A stretch of 64,000 nucleotides of DNA from Leeuwenhoekiella marinoflava DSM 3653. Its GTDB lineage: Bacteria > Bacteroidota > Bacteroidia > Flavobacteriales > Flavobacteriaceae. A program made the translations under genes and the position numbers. Where the stretch lies: the NCBI RefSeq assembly GCF_900129005.1, contig NZ_FQUN01000006.1, positions 62,001 to 126,000 on the forward strand, written 5' to 3'. The notes beneath the pieces are model-generated. The model was given only the letters and a program-made list of their open reading frames with translations. It made no database searches and was not told the origin of the DNA. This document shows positions 18,944-27,273 of the stretch, piece by piece (the first letter of the stretch is position 1; each line of letters starts with the position of its first letter).

Positions 18944-19849
18944 TTAAAGCCATTCTGCTTCAATACCTAATGCTTCAAAATCATCAAGGATATGATCTTT
19001 GGCGTAACACAAGGTTACTTTTTTTAGGTTGGGGAAGTGCTTGGCATCGGCTACACTTTCGATGTCCCAATAGTCTTCTTCACCTCCAGAGAACGGTATC
19101 AAATTCATATAAATAGCATTACCGCCATCTTGGTATATTTCTGTAAGTTTTTGCGCCAAACGTTTAGGAACCGGAAAATCTTTTAAGTATTGCGTCACTT
19201 CTTCAATAGGTTCGTAGCCTTCTTCATCCAAATTAATTTCTCGGTCAGCATACCATTTAGCAAATTCGTGTACATCAAATTTTGGGCTTAGTAAACCTTG
19301 GGTGTACATTAACTCTTCAATCACCGAAAGTTTAAACCCTAAATCGGTAAAAGAAATCACCTCTTCATCTACTGCAGGAATTACATATTTATCTTTTGGA
19401 ATACCTTCAGCACGATTGTAAGGCTTATAAATACTAAGCTCAATAGCCTTTACCTTATCTTCTCGCACATCAAACCAAGCGCTTATGTTATTTAGAACTA
19501 AAGCACCAGTGGTATCTCCTTCAAATAGTTTTATGTGCTTTTCTTCGTACTTGTGGTAATAACTTATAATGTCTTCATCATTAAAAGTAAAGGTTCCAGC
19601 AAAAGTATGAGTCGGACTAAAATCATAAGTTTCTCGCTCCAATTCAAGACTTAGGGTTTCTATGTTTTTGCCATCTTTACTAAAGGTGACAACCCCTAAA
19701 TCATTCCACGTAAAAAGCGTGTTGTTTTTTGTTTTTAAGGTGCTGAAATTGTTGCCGATAATAGCTTGTAAATCTTCTATTGAAATAGGAAATACTACCG
19801 GAATAGTATTAATCGTAAACGAATCTGGAGTTAACTGAAAGTTGAACAT
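18944..19849 (-). CDS. DUF6892-like protein of unknown function
   Basis: This 301-residue protein has no signal peptide and no membrane segment, so it is cytoplasmic. The N-terminal part (about 1-140) is beta-rich, with NTIPVVFPISIEDLQAIIGN and FTWNDLGVVTFSKDGKNIE. The central segment FKLSVIEELMYTQGLLSPKF and VHEFAKWYADREI resembles the DUF6892 family seen beside SMI1/KNR4-type proteins; the match is from memory and should be treated as tentative. The C-terminal HFPNLKKVTLCYAKDHILDD and FEALGIEAEWL is reminiscent of a terminal repeat capping strand. It lies 21 bases after an SMI1/KNR4 gene, so both share the promoter at 20347-20396. Confidence 0.65.
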   Translation of the reverse strand: MFNFQLTPDSFTINTIPVVFPISIEDLQAIIGNNFSTLKTKNNTLFTWNDLGVVTFSKDGKNIETLSLELERETYDFSPTHTFAGTFTFNDEDIISYYHKYEEKHIKLFEGDTTGALVLNNISAWFDVREDKVKAIELSIYKPYNRAEGIPKDKYVIPAVDEEVISFTDLGFKLSVIEELMYTQGLLSPKFDVHEFAKWYADREINLDEEGYEPIEEVTQYLKDFPVPKRLAQKLTEIYQDGGNAIYMNLIPFSGGEEDYWDIESVADAKHFPNLKKVTLCYAKDHILDDFEALGIEAEWL

Positions 19850-19870
19850 AGGTATTGAAAATCAATCAAT

Positions 19871-20314
19871 TTATAAAGATTTTTTACTTTTTAAGAACTT
19901 ATCAAACGATCCTGAAATTTTCGTAATTTCACCACCATCATGATAATATGCCCATAACGAAAAACTACATTCTGGGTCTATATAGAGGTAGTCTCCATTC
20001 TCGTGACCAATCACAAAACCTCTGGCTACACGGTCTAATTTAACCCGACCAAAATGTGCCGAATGTGCATAAAGATCTTCTATGTTTTCTCCTTGTACGT
20101 GGGTGTAAAGCTTTAAACATTCATAATTGGCAGCTTCTCCAACACCGTTCATCGTCCAGCGTTTTAATAAGTCTTCTTCGCTCATCATGTTCCAAATACG
20201 CTTATCATAACGACCGCTGATTTTTATTTCAGTACCCTTAGGGTTTTTTTTAAGAAATTTGAGATAGGTGCTTGGTAATTCTTGCTGAAAGGTTTCGCTA
20301 AATTCTAATTCCAT
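19871..20314 (-). CDS. SMI1/KNR4-family protein
   Basis: This 147-residue soluble protein has the features of the SMI1/KNR4 (SUKH) fold: the opening helix FSETFQQELPSTYLKFLKKN with the PSTYLxFLxxNP signature, then the central strand RVARGFVIGHENGDYLYIDP and a final helical IxxSFDKFL. The family includes immunity proteins of polymorphic toxin systems and scaffolding or regulatory proteins. No toxin gene is visible next to it here. It is the first gene of a two-gene minus-strand unit transcribed from the conserved promoter element. Confidence 0.8.
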   Translation of the reverse strand: MELEFSETFQQELPSTYLKFLKKNPKGTEIKISGRYDKRIWNMMSEEDLLKRWTMNGVGEAANYECLKLYTHVQGENIEDLYAHSAHFGRVKLDRVARGFVIGHENGDYLYIDPECSFSLWAYYHDGGEITKISGSFDKFLKSKKSL

Positions 20315-20346
20315 AATCTATAAAGATTTCAGTTTTTTATCGATTA

Positions 20347-20396
20347 CAAAGTTGGGTGCTTTCTTCTGGAGAATAGTACCAGTTTTCAGGGATTTT
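20347..20396 (-). promoter_or_regulatory. Regulon promoter copy F (conserved upstream box plus TAnnTTTG-like box)
   Basis: On the minus strand, AAAATCCCTGAAAACT is followed by GGTA, 22 bases, then CAACTTTG at 20354-20347, 33 bases before the ATG of the SMI1/KNR4 gene. Six other cluster promoters share this arrangement. Confidence 0.75.
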
Positions 20397-20445
20397 GAAT
20401 TTTACAAGCAGAACTTATTCTGAATTCAATAAATCCATTCTTTAA

Positions 20446-20496
20446 AAATTCACCTTATTCAGGGATAATAGAGAGTCGATTTTACAATTAACTTTG
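20446..20496 (+). promoter_or_regulatory. Regulon promoter copy A
   Basis: AAATTCACCTTATTCA (20446-20461) is followed by GGGA, 23 bases, then TAACTTTG (20489-20496), a full match to the TAnnTTTG box of Bacteroidota. The ATG of the coiled-coil protein follows 17 bases later. It is divergent from copy F, 49 bases away. Confidence 0.8.
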
Positions 20497-20513
20497 TACT
20501 AAAATCAATACTA

Positions 20514-20864
20514 ATGGAAGATAACACTAAAAATGCTGCGTTTTTAGATTCATTAAAGCGCAATAACGAAAAGATACGAGACGATCGTGCTAACGCAATT
20601 GCAGAAGATGCGCAATTAATATATAAACGCGAAACCGAAGATTTAGCCTTGTCTCTAAAACGCTTAAAACGCGAACAAGAGAATATGTTAGATATGAGTC
20701 CTACAGATGCGAATAGTCTGGTTTTAGCTTCAGATTTTGATGCTAAAAACTATGTAGCTAAAGACTTAGAAATGTCAGTTAAAATAAGAAACTTAGAAAT
20801 TAAATTAGAATTAGCCCAAAAGCGCTATGCGTATTTATTTGGTCTTAAAATAGAAGAATTATAA
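20514..20864 (+). CDS. Small coiled-coil protein of unknown function
   Basis: This 116-residue, highly charged protein is nearly all helix, with heptad-like patterns in ETEDLALSLKRLKREQENML and KDLEMSVKIRNLEIKLELAQ. There is no signal peptide and no recognised domain. It is the first gene after promoter copy A and lies two bases ahead of the vWA gene, so the two are almost certainly co-translated. A role as an oligomerisation partner or adaptor of the vWA protein is plausible but inferred. Confidence 0.75.
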   Translation: MEDNTKNAAFLDSLKRNNEKIRDDRANAIAEDAQLIYKRETEDLALSLKRLKREQENMLDMSPTDANSLVLASDFDAKNYVAKDLEMSVKIRNLEIKLELAQKRYAYLFGLKIEEL

Positions 20865-20866
20865 TT

Positions 20867-21733
20867 ATGGGAGGAGGAAGATTTAGTAACGAAGCTTACG
20901 AACAGTTAAGAAATTCTAAAGGATATAGCAATAAATCCCGCGAAGAGATATTCACAGCAAGAACTATTGACCCCGAGATGGATCCGTCAAAAGCACTGGT
21001 ACGGGAATCCAGAGATTCAGAAGAGCACCCGGAGTCGGTTTCAATTATAGTAGGGCTTGATGTCACAGGAAGTATGGGCTTTGTACCCGAACTTATCGTA
21101 AAAGAAGCGTTGCCAGACCTTATAGGTTCGCTTATGGAAGCAGGCATAGAGCATCCACAAGTCTTATTTATGGGATTGGGCGATTTTGTATACGATAGCG
21201 CACCCTTGCAGGTAGGACAATTTGAGTCATCAGCCGAATTATTAGACCGTTGGTTAACTCGCGTCTATCTTGAAGGTGGCGGTGGGGGTAACAATCAGGA
21301 AGGGTATAATCTGGCACATCTATTTGCAGCACGTCATACGGCTATAGATTGTTGGGAAAAAAGAAAGCAAAAAGGCTTTTTATTCACAATTGGTGATGAG
21401 CCTGTTTTTAAAGAGCTTCCGGCAGAAATTATTCGTAAATATACCTGTACCAACGAGGCTTCTACCATAAGTACGGAAGCTATAATTAAAGAAGCTCAAG
21501 AAAAATACAATGTTTATCATATTCATTTAGAGCATAACGACTGGTCTAAAATGGAAACTAGAAAAGGAAATTGGAAAGCGTTGTTAGGTGAAAATTTTAT
21601 TGAATTACCAGATTATAAAAAAGTTGCTAAACGCATAGCTGAAGTAGTGATTCAAAATCATAAACCCGCTTCTTTATCTACGGAAAATAAAACGTCATCT
21701 AATTCAGATATCGACGTAGAAAATATGCTATAA
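20867..21733 (+). CDS. vWA-fold protein with MIDAS motif
   Basis: This 288-residue cytoplasmic protein has a vWA-like domain from about residue 58 to 255. The metal-ion-dependent adhesion site reads GLDVTGSM (D65, T67, S69; usual form DxSxS). A later Gly-rich loop, LEGGGGGNNQEGYNLAHLFA, is in a place that usually helps bind the metal, and KGFLFTIGDEPVFKELPAEI is a core strand with the third acidic position. The N-terminal part is Ser/Glu-rich and probably disordered. vWA proteins usually assemble with a NTPase such as MoxR, but no MoxR gene is present here; the next gene, overlapping by one base, is a PurA-like nucleotide enzyme. Confidence 0.8.
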   Translation: MGGGRFSNEAYEQLRNSKGYSNKSREEIFTARTIDPEMDPSKALVRESRDSEEHPESVSIIVGLDVTGSMGFVPELIVKEALPDLIGSLMEAGIEHPQVLFMGLGDFVYDSAPLQVGQFESSAELLDRWLTRVYLEGGGGGNNQEGYNLAHLFAARHTAIDCWEKRKQKGFLFTIGDEPVFKELPAEIIRKYTCTNEASTISTEAIIKEAQEKYNVYHIHLEHNDWSKMETRKGNWKALLGENFIELPDYKKVAKRIAEVVIQNHKPASLSTENKTSSNSDIDVENML

Positions 21734-22866
21734 TGTCAAAATGCAGTATTGTAATTGACTTAGGTTTTGGCGATGCCGGAAAAGGATTAACGACCGATTT
21801 TCTGGCATCGCAAGAACCAGATAAAAGTCTGGTGGTACGTTTTTCCGGTGGGCATCAGGTAGGGCATACCGTCACTACTGAATCTTTGACGCACACTTTT
21901 AGTAATTTTGGTTCGGGTACGTTACAAGGACTTCCTACCTATTACAGTGAACATACTACGTTATTTCCTCCTGCAATTTTGCAAGAAGGGCGCTTTTTAG
22001 CAGCGTATAACCCAGTTTTGTATTTGCATCCGTTAGCGATGGTTACTACTATTTATGATATTGCATATAATCGTGCTGTAGAAAAGCAACAGCAACACGG
22101 TTCGTGTGGGTTGGGTTTTGGCGCTACCATTGCCCGCAACGCAGAGGAGGTTTGTTTTTTTGCCAATGACCTGCAATTTCCTTGGGTTATGCAACAAAGG
22201 TTGAACAGTATTAATCACTATTATAAAAATAAACTCTTGCATCAAGACCCGGAAGTGACCGCTTATTATGAGAAAGAATTGCGGGGTTATGACGAAGCTT
22301 TTTTTGTAGAAAGTTGTCAGCAGATTCAGTCTTTTTACAGTATTACTACTCTTAGTACATTTGCTCAATCTTTTGAGCATTTTATTTTTGAAGGCAGTCA
22401 GGGAATATTGCTCGATACCCGTCACGGGTTTCCCCCGCATACCACGTGGAGTGCTACTACTTCTAAAAATGCCATGCAGCTTATTAAAGAGCATTTAGGC
22501 ACTACCGATGTTGAAATATATTATGTGACGCGTTGTTATCAAACCCGCCACGGAAACGGTCCTATGGCAGATACACCCGCTGTACATTTGCAAAATCACG
22601 AAAAGGAAGCAAATGTTACTAACGAGTTTCAGGGAGAATTTAGAACGCAAGCATTAGCTGAGCACTTACTAGAATATGCTTTACAGTGTGATGCCGTGTA
22701 TCACCAAGATGTTGAGGTGACTAAAAACCTGATGCTTACCTGTCTCGATCAGCTTCCTGATTTTTCGGTTCCTGAATTACTAAAACAGTTGCCTGTAAGG
22801 TTTAAAAATGTCTACGGAAGTTATGGTCCCTCTTCAAAAAGCATTCAAGAAATCAACGCGACTTAA
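21733..22866 (+). CDS. Divergent adenylosuccinate synthetase (PurA) paralogue
   Basis: This 377-residue protein is shorter than the roughly 430 of typical PurA. It retains the GTP/IMP-site layout: IDLGFGDAGKGLTTDFL matches the PurA loop GDEGKG, keeping the catalytic Asp (D14) and Lys (K17) but with Glu changed to Ala. FSGGHQVGHTV keeps the catalytic His (H45). EGSQGILLDTRHGFPPHTTW matches the GAQGTLLD region, and YQTRHGNGPM the TTRVGxGP region. PurA joins IMP and aspartate using GTP. The marked divergence and the operon with vWA and coiled-coil genes suggest a specialised role, perhaps another nucleotide reaction or an NTP-dependent switch. The start ATG overlaps the preceding stop. Confidence 0.82.
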   Translation: MSKCSIVIDLGFGDAGKGLTTDFLASQEPDKSLVVRFSGGHQVGHTVTTESLTHTFSNFGSGTLQGLPTYYSEHTTLFPPAILQEGRFLAAYNPVLYLHPLAMVTTIYDIAYNRAVEKQQQHGSCGLGFGATIARNAEEVCFFANDLQFPWVMQQRLNSINHYYKNKLLHQDPEVTAYYEKELRGYDEAFFVESCQQIQSFYSITTLSTFAQSFEHFIFEGSQGILLDTRHGFPPHTTWSATTSKNAMQLIKEHLGTTDVEIYYVTRCYQTRHGNGPMADTPAVHLQNHEKEANVTNEFQGEFRTQALAEHLLEYALQCDAVYHQDVEVTKNLMLTCLDQLPDFSVPELLKQLPVRFKNVYGSYGPSSKSIQEINAT

Positions 22867-22912
22867 TCAGGTCGCATTTCTTTCTAGAGGCCAGAATCCC
22901 GCTTTTATTTTA

Positions 22913-22962
22913 AAAATCACCCTATTCAGGGATAAGCTTCAGACTATGCTCTGTTACCTTAG
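22913..22962 (+). promoter_or_regulatory. Regulon promoter copy B
   Basis: AAAATCACCCTATTCA (22913-22928) is followed by GGGA, 22 bases, then TACCTTAG (22955-22962), a near match to TAnnTTTG. CCCT-ATTC-AGGG forms an inverted repeat inside the box. The next ATG is 22 bases on. Confidence 0.75.
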
Positions 22963-22984
22963 CATTCTATTTTAAAAAGCGTAT

Positions 22985-24037
22985 ATGAAAGATTTTATAA
23001 TTTATAATGAAGCATTTATAGATAAAAAGTGGGATGATTTTGATTTTGTGTCATTTGAAATTAATACGCTTCCGGCTTTAGAAGATCCTGATGATTTCAG
23101 AAACAGTTTCACCTTTAGAGACGCAGTTTTAGAAGATTTTGAAAACCAGGCTAATAAGTCAGTAATTAAGTTGTTACTACTGACTCCAGATTTTATATTT
23201 CATTTTAAGTATTACGGTATTGCTTTTTTAGAAGGAAAAGAAATAATGACTGTAGAATTAAAGCAAGAGGAACGCTTTAAAGACTGGATTAAAGTGATAA
23301 CTAGCGATTCTAGAAAATCCGAGAAATCATATCCTCAAATTTTTCAGTTTGGAAAAAACCAATACAGTTCGCAGCCGGCATCTAATTTTGAGAAAGACTT
23401 TATTTATAAAGATACCGGAGCGTTTCTTTATAAGTTCATTCCTAATGAATTTATAGCAGAAAAACTTAAAAAAGAGAAAGCCGATTTTATAAGACCCTTT
23501 GTCAATCTTAATGTCCCAAGCGATTTGAAAATGCTTGCAGAAGCCTTTAGAAAACTGGTAGAGGCAAAAAATCTGGAGGTAACAGTACCAGTCGCTAACG
23601 ACGCTGTTTATGAAGCATTTGAAAAACAGGCCGGCTTTGCATTTCCGCAGGTACTGAAAGACTTTTTCACCTTGCATAATGGAGTTAAAAACACAGCTTT
23701 TATGACTGCAGAAGCGATGCTTAATGAATGGAAGCAATGGAATGACATCTATGAAGAATGGACACAGGAAGATTTGCTAGATACGTATAGCACGAATGAA
23801 GGTAAGGTTTTATTGATGTATACAACCCCGTATTGGATTCCGTTTTTTGATTTAGGTAACGGCAGTTTTATAGGCTTAGATTTAGCGCCTGCTGAAAAAG
23901 GAACATCAGGACAAATCATCCGATTTGGAGCAGATCAGGAAATAGGCTATCAACAAGCCGAAAGTTTAGATGCTTTTTTGAAGCAGTTACTTCAAGAGGA
24001 GGAGATTGTAGACTGGGAATGGCTTCCAACAGAATAA
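22985..24037 (+). CDS. Protein with C-terminal SMI1/KNR4-type domain
   Basis: This 350-residue cytoplasmic protein has two parts. The N-terminal half (about 1-165) is unrecognised. The C-terminal half (about 190-345) reads as an SMI1/KNR4 domain: VYEAFEKQAGFAFPQVLKDF with FFTLHNG, then LLMYTTPYWIPFFDLGNGSF with IGLDLAP, and IIRFGADQEIGYQQAESLDA with FLKQLL. This matches the typical plan of helix, FP..L..F..L.NG, G.FIGLDL and G.II.FG. It is the first gene after promoter copy B and is followed within 66 bases by the large helical protein. Its function is unknown; the domain often mediates protein-protein contacts. Confidence 0.8.
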   Translation: MKDFIIYNEAFIDKKWDDFDFVSFEINTLPALEDPDDFRNSFTFRDAVLEDFENQANKSVIKLLLLTPDFIFHFKYYGIAFLEGKEIMTVELKQEERFKDWIKVITSDSRKSEKSYPQIFQFGKNQYSSQPASNFEKDFIYKDTGAFLYKFIPNEFIAEKLKKEKADFIRPFVNLNVPSDLKMLAEAFRKLVEAKNLEVTVPVANDAVYEAFEKQAGFAFPQVLKDFFTLHNGVKNTAFMTAEAMLNEWKQWNDIYEEWTQEDLLDTYSTNEGKVLLMYTTPYWIPFFDLGNGSFIGLDLAPAEKGTSGQIIRFGADQEIGYQQAESLDAFLKQLLQEEEIVDWEWLPTE

Positions 24038-24102
24038 GACAGTACAAGTGATTTTTGGGTGGTACACAGCCTTAATATTAACTAAGAGAAGACTTAAACA
24101 GT

Positions 24103-26613
24103 TTGGAAAATAATATAAATACCGAGCGTAAGATGTTGGTAACCTTTAAAGCGTTATTAGCTTCTAAACTAGATATATCGCATTTAGAAGCTGCCGAAGC
24201 TCAAGCGTTCCTAGAGGTTCTAGAATTATTTCATGTGCAAGAGGGATTAGCTTATAATGCAACTAAAGCAAATGTACAAGATAAACAGCTTGCAGCAGAT
24301 TTCACAGAAACTGTTGCACAACTGGTATATTACCATCCTTCCATTTATGCTAATGAAGAAGAGGGATTTGAGTTTGTTGCTTCTTGGCATCCGTTAATTA
24401 CAAAAGGCTTTTATCCTGATGCTAAAAGTGCTGCTAAATTAGTGGATTTTCTTTATTTCGGATTAGCTTTTCTTCAGTCGGCAACTGTTTCTGATGCATT
24501 GAGAACTCGCGTTTTTGAAGTCTTAAGTATTTTGGTACATCGTAAATCTCATGCTTCAGCGCCTGTAACTCGATTTCTAATGCACCGCGCTCTAGATATG
24601 CGAGATTATTTAAGCGCTCATTTTATTATGGAGTACTGTTTGAAGTATGAGCTACTAGCCGGAACCTATTTTGTAGCAGATGAAACAGGACTTTTACAAG
24701 AATACCCTTTTCGTATTAGTGATACATTTGTAGCGCATTTTTACAAAGGTAAGTGGGAGCTATTGGTAGAAAGCCTGCATCAGGTGTTGCCTGTAGGTCA
24801 AGTTGCAAAGCCTGGAATCTATGATGTATTAAAACCTTGGATAAGTGAAAACTTAGCTAATTTTTATGCTGAGAATAGAAAGTGGGTAACCGCAGCACAT
24901 CAAATGCTTGTAGAGCGTGTACTTTTTGTAGAAGATGAAAGCTTTGATTATATAAACCTGCGCACCGCAGAAGGGGAATACCCATTAGTCACGGCTTTAA
25001 ATGATAAAGAATGGGATGAAAGTGACGTTATATTGTTTAGTCTTAAAGGTGAAAATATTACTTTAAAGCAAACAGAGACTGGTTTTTACAGATTACAGGA
25101 TTGGTTATTAGCAGATAAAGGAACCAATTTTAATCGTCCTGTTTTTAATGATTATGGAAAAATTGCGTTTCAGGTAAATAGCGCTAAAGAACTCCCGGTA
25201 CGATCTATTTTACTTTGGTTTGTAATGAGTGATGCAACGAGCAGTACGCTATCGAAAATCACTTTTTTTAATGACGTTTTTTCCTGTTTACTTACTGGAT
25301 GGGATGCAAAACAGCTTCCTGTAATGAGTCATAAAGGCGAAGATTTCCCGGTAACCGGGGTTTATGTGCTTAGAGACTTATTTGAAACCCGTACCCAACT
25401 CGAAAATTGGATACCATCGTTTCAGCCATCGGGATTAGCAGACCCTTTAAATCAGTTTTTAATACTTTGCTTTTATGATGCACGTTTTCAATTAAACGAA
25501 TTATTAAGTGATGAAAGCAAGGAAGCTCTGTACAATTACCTCATTACTCTGGCGCATTCTGCCCGGGAATCAAAGCCTTATCTTCGAGAAACAGGCGTAC
25601 AGCTCATTGTGGAAACCCTGATTGTTTTATACAAAGACACCCCTAAGGTTGGGCGTGTGAATGAGATTTCAGCATTAAAAAATCTACATCCCAGTATTAT
25701 AAAAACCTGTGAGCAATATGCAAAATCGTACTATGTAAATACGGAAACGCCTTTAGAGCCTCAGTTTATACAAAGTTGGTATTTGTCTTTAAACGATTAT
25801 TACTACAGTTCAGGAAAAGAGCTGGTATGGGTTGCAGAGGTATTAAAAAACCAGGGAGAGCGTCTGGCACAGTATTTTAATGAGGTAAAAGCTCAGGAAA
25901 TTCTAGCCAATGAGGTGCTCTTTAGACTGCTTACGTTTTTAAAAAGAAGTACTAAAAATTCAAAAAAATATCCGGGATTAGAAAAGATTGCTTCGGAAAT
26001 CACAACGCATCTTAGTGACCTGTTGCAGCACTTAAAGCACAGAATTCTTTTTAAAAATACAGTTGAAACATTTCACAGTTACCTAACCGGTCACGAAATA
26101 AATCTGTATCATCAAATGCAATTAGAACCGGTAATTATGCCGTTTTATAGGTATTATTTTGAGCAAGGAGATACCAGAAACGTAGCGGAATCACAGAATA
26201 CTAACAGAGTAACACCGTTAGTGACTTTAGCAATTAAGCTGAGTGACGTAGTGCTTGAACAGGTGATTACCGATCTTGAAAACTTTAAAGAAAGCAGGAT
26301 AGACAGCGTTGTTTACAGAACTTTTTTAGAAAAGAACCTAACGGACATTCAATCGCTGCTGGCGAAAAATACGCCATTAGCGATGCAGTTTTATCAAGCC
26401 TTATATCTAATTATCATAGATGTAGAAGCTGGTCCGGATGGCACATATAAAGCTTACGGAAACCTTGTTAGAAGCGTCTTTGTACAATTTTTGAAAGGTA
26501 CTGCGATGGCACAGACTTACGGGCAGGGATTGCAAATGATGGCTGAATCTGGTGCATATTCAGAAAACTTAACCGAGACTTTACTACAAGTCGTTACCGA
26601 TTTAAAGGCATAA
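24103..26613 (+). CDS. Large helical protein of unknown function
   Basis: The 836 residues, with no signal peptide or membrane segment, are predicted to be almost entirely helical from their composition and hydrophobic spacing (for example LVDFLYFGLAFLQSATVSDA and QPSGLADPLNQFLILCFYDA). I recognise no domain. The frame begins with TTG (ENNINTERKM...); an ATG ten codons later (24133) is an alternative start. It lies between the SMI1/KNR4 gene and the DUF1266-like gene with only three bases to the latter, so it is part of the same operon. A scaffold-like alpha-solenoid is a reasonable reading, but this is inference. Confidence 0.75.
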   Translation: MENNINTERKMLVTFKALLASKLDISHLEAAEAQAFLEVLELFHVQEGLAYNATKANVQDKQLAADFTETVAQLVYYHPSIYANEEEGFEFVASWHPLITKGFYPDAKSAAKLVDFLYFGLAFLQSATVSDALRTRVFEVLSILVHRKSHASAPVTRFLMHRALDMRDYLSAHFIMEYCLKYELLAGTYFVADETGLLQEYPFRISDTFVAHFYKGKWELLVESLHQVLPVGQVAKPGIYDVLKPWISENLANFYAENRKWVTAAHQMLVERVLFVEDESFDYINLRTAEGEYPLVTALNDKEWDESDVILFSLKGENITLKQTETGFYRLQDWLLADKGTNFNRPVFNDYGKIAFQVNSAKELPVRSILLWFVMSDATSSTLSKITFFNDVFSCLLTGWDAKQLPVMSHKGEDFPVTGVYVLRDLFETRTQLENWIPSFQPSGLADPLNQFLILCFYDARFQLNELLSDESKEALYNYLITLAHSARESKPYLRETGVQLIVETLIVLYKDTPKVGRVNEISALKNLHPSIIKTCEQYAKSYYVNTETPLEPQFIQSWYLSLNDYYYSSGKELVWVAEVLKNQGERLAQYFNEVKAQEILANEVLFRLLTFLKRSTKNSKKYPGLEKIASEITTHLSDLLQHLKHRILFKNTVETFHSYLTGHEINLYHQMQLEPVIMPFYRYYFEQGDTRNVAESQNTNRVTPLVTLAIKLSDVVLEQVITDLENFKESRIDSVVYRTFLEKNLTDIQSLLAKNTPLAMQFYQALYLIIIDVEAGPDGTYKAYGNLVRSVFVQFLKGTAMAQTYGQGLQMMAESGAYSENLTETLLQVVTDLKA

Positions 26614-26616
26614 CCT

Positions 26617-27273
26617 ATGACTTCAGAACAAATAATACCCCAGATACAAAAGCAGCTAAACTTTTCGGCCTTGCTTTTAAAAAAACATTCCAATGAGGTA
26701 GACCTTCAAAGTTGGTTTGGTTTTAACCTGATTAACGAATGGCACATTAAGATGGCAAAACGTTTGTTGAAATATTATGGCATACACTCAGGTTTGCATT
26801 TGCGTACCCGATTATTTCAGTATGAATCAGGGCTGATGGCTTCGGCTTCTTTTGAAAAATTAGCGGCCTCTTTGCGTTTGGATACTACAGCAACTTTTGA
26901 ATCAAAATACAGCGCGCTAGAGAATGTAATGACTAAACACAACTATAAGCTCGCGTGGAAATACCGCTTCAGCCTTAAAGACCAGAAGCTAAAGGGCTAT
27001 GAGCTTGCCCATTATGTATTCTTGATGCGTTTAGGCGGAATCCTCAGTTATATAGAACTGGAAGAAATCACCTTGCGCTTAGAAGAAGTAGAACAGCTTC
27101 TTAAAACAACCTTTAGCAGTTGGGGAGCTTTTCACCGCAATGTATGTATTGGAGACGAATTTATTAATGGTGTGGGTGAACAGGATTTGAGCTCGTACCC
27201 CGGGATATTAACACTTTGGGAATGCTACCAGCGTATGCAGATAGATAACCCCACCTGGTTTAAAGAATGGTAA
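26617..27273 (+). CDS. DUF1266-like protein
   Basis: This 218-residue protein's second half resembles DUF1266 proteins (E. coli YbeU/YbeR type). It has AWKYRFSLKDQKLKGYELAH, then YVFLMRLGGILSYIELEEI, then TFSSWGAFHRNVCIGDEFIN, matching the family's AWD..R...L.R.G...GY......W and ysSW.ef..n...G..F pattern. This assignment rests on remembered family patterns and is moderate. DUF1266 has no established function. The last codons overlap the start of the TPR gene (TGGTAA/ATGGTA), so translation is coupled. Confidence 0.6.
   Translation: MTSEQIIPQIQKQLNFSALLLKKHSNEVDLQSWFGFNLINEWHIKMAKRLLKYYGIHSGLHLRTRLFQYESGLMASASFEKLAASLRLDTTATFESKYSALENVMTKHNYKLAWKYRFSLKDQKLKGYELAHYVFLMRLGGILSYIELEEITLRLEEVEQLLKTTFSSWGAFHRNVCIGDEFINGVGEQDLSSYPGILTLWECYQRMQIDNPTWFKEW

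Noticed and set aside
20867-21733. MoxR-vWA system
   Set aside because: No AAA+ MoxR ATPase gene was found in the window; only the vWA part and a DUF4132-type protein match that type of neighbourhood.
21733-22866. Phage-type PurZ (2-aminoadenine synthesis)
   Set aside because: The catalytic Asp of PurA is kept (GDAGKG); PurZ enzymes are known for replacing it, and no other Z-genome genes are nearby.
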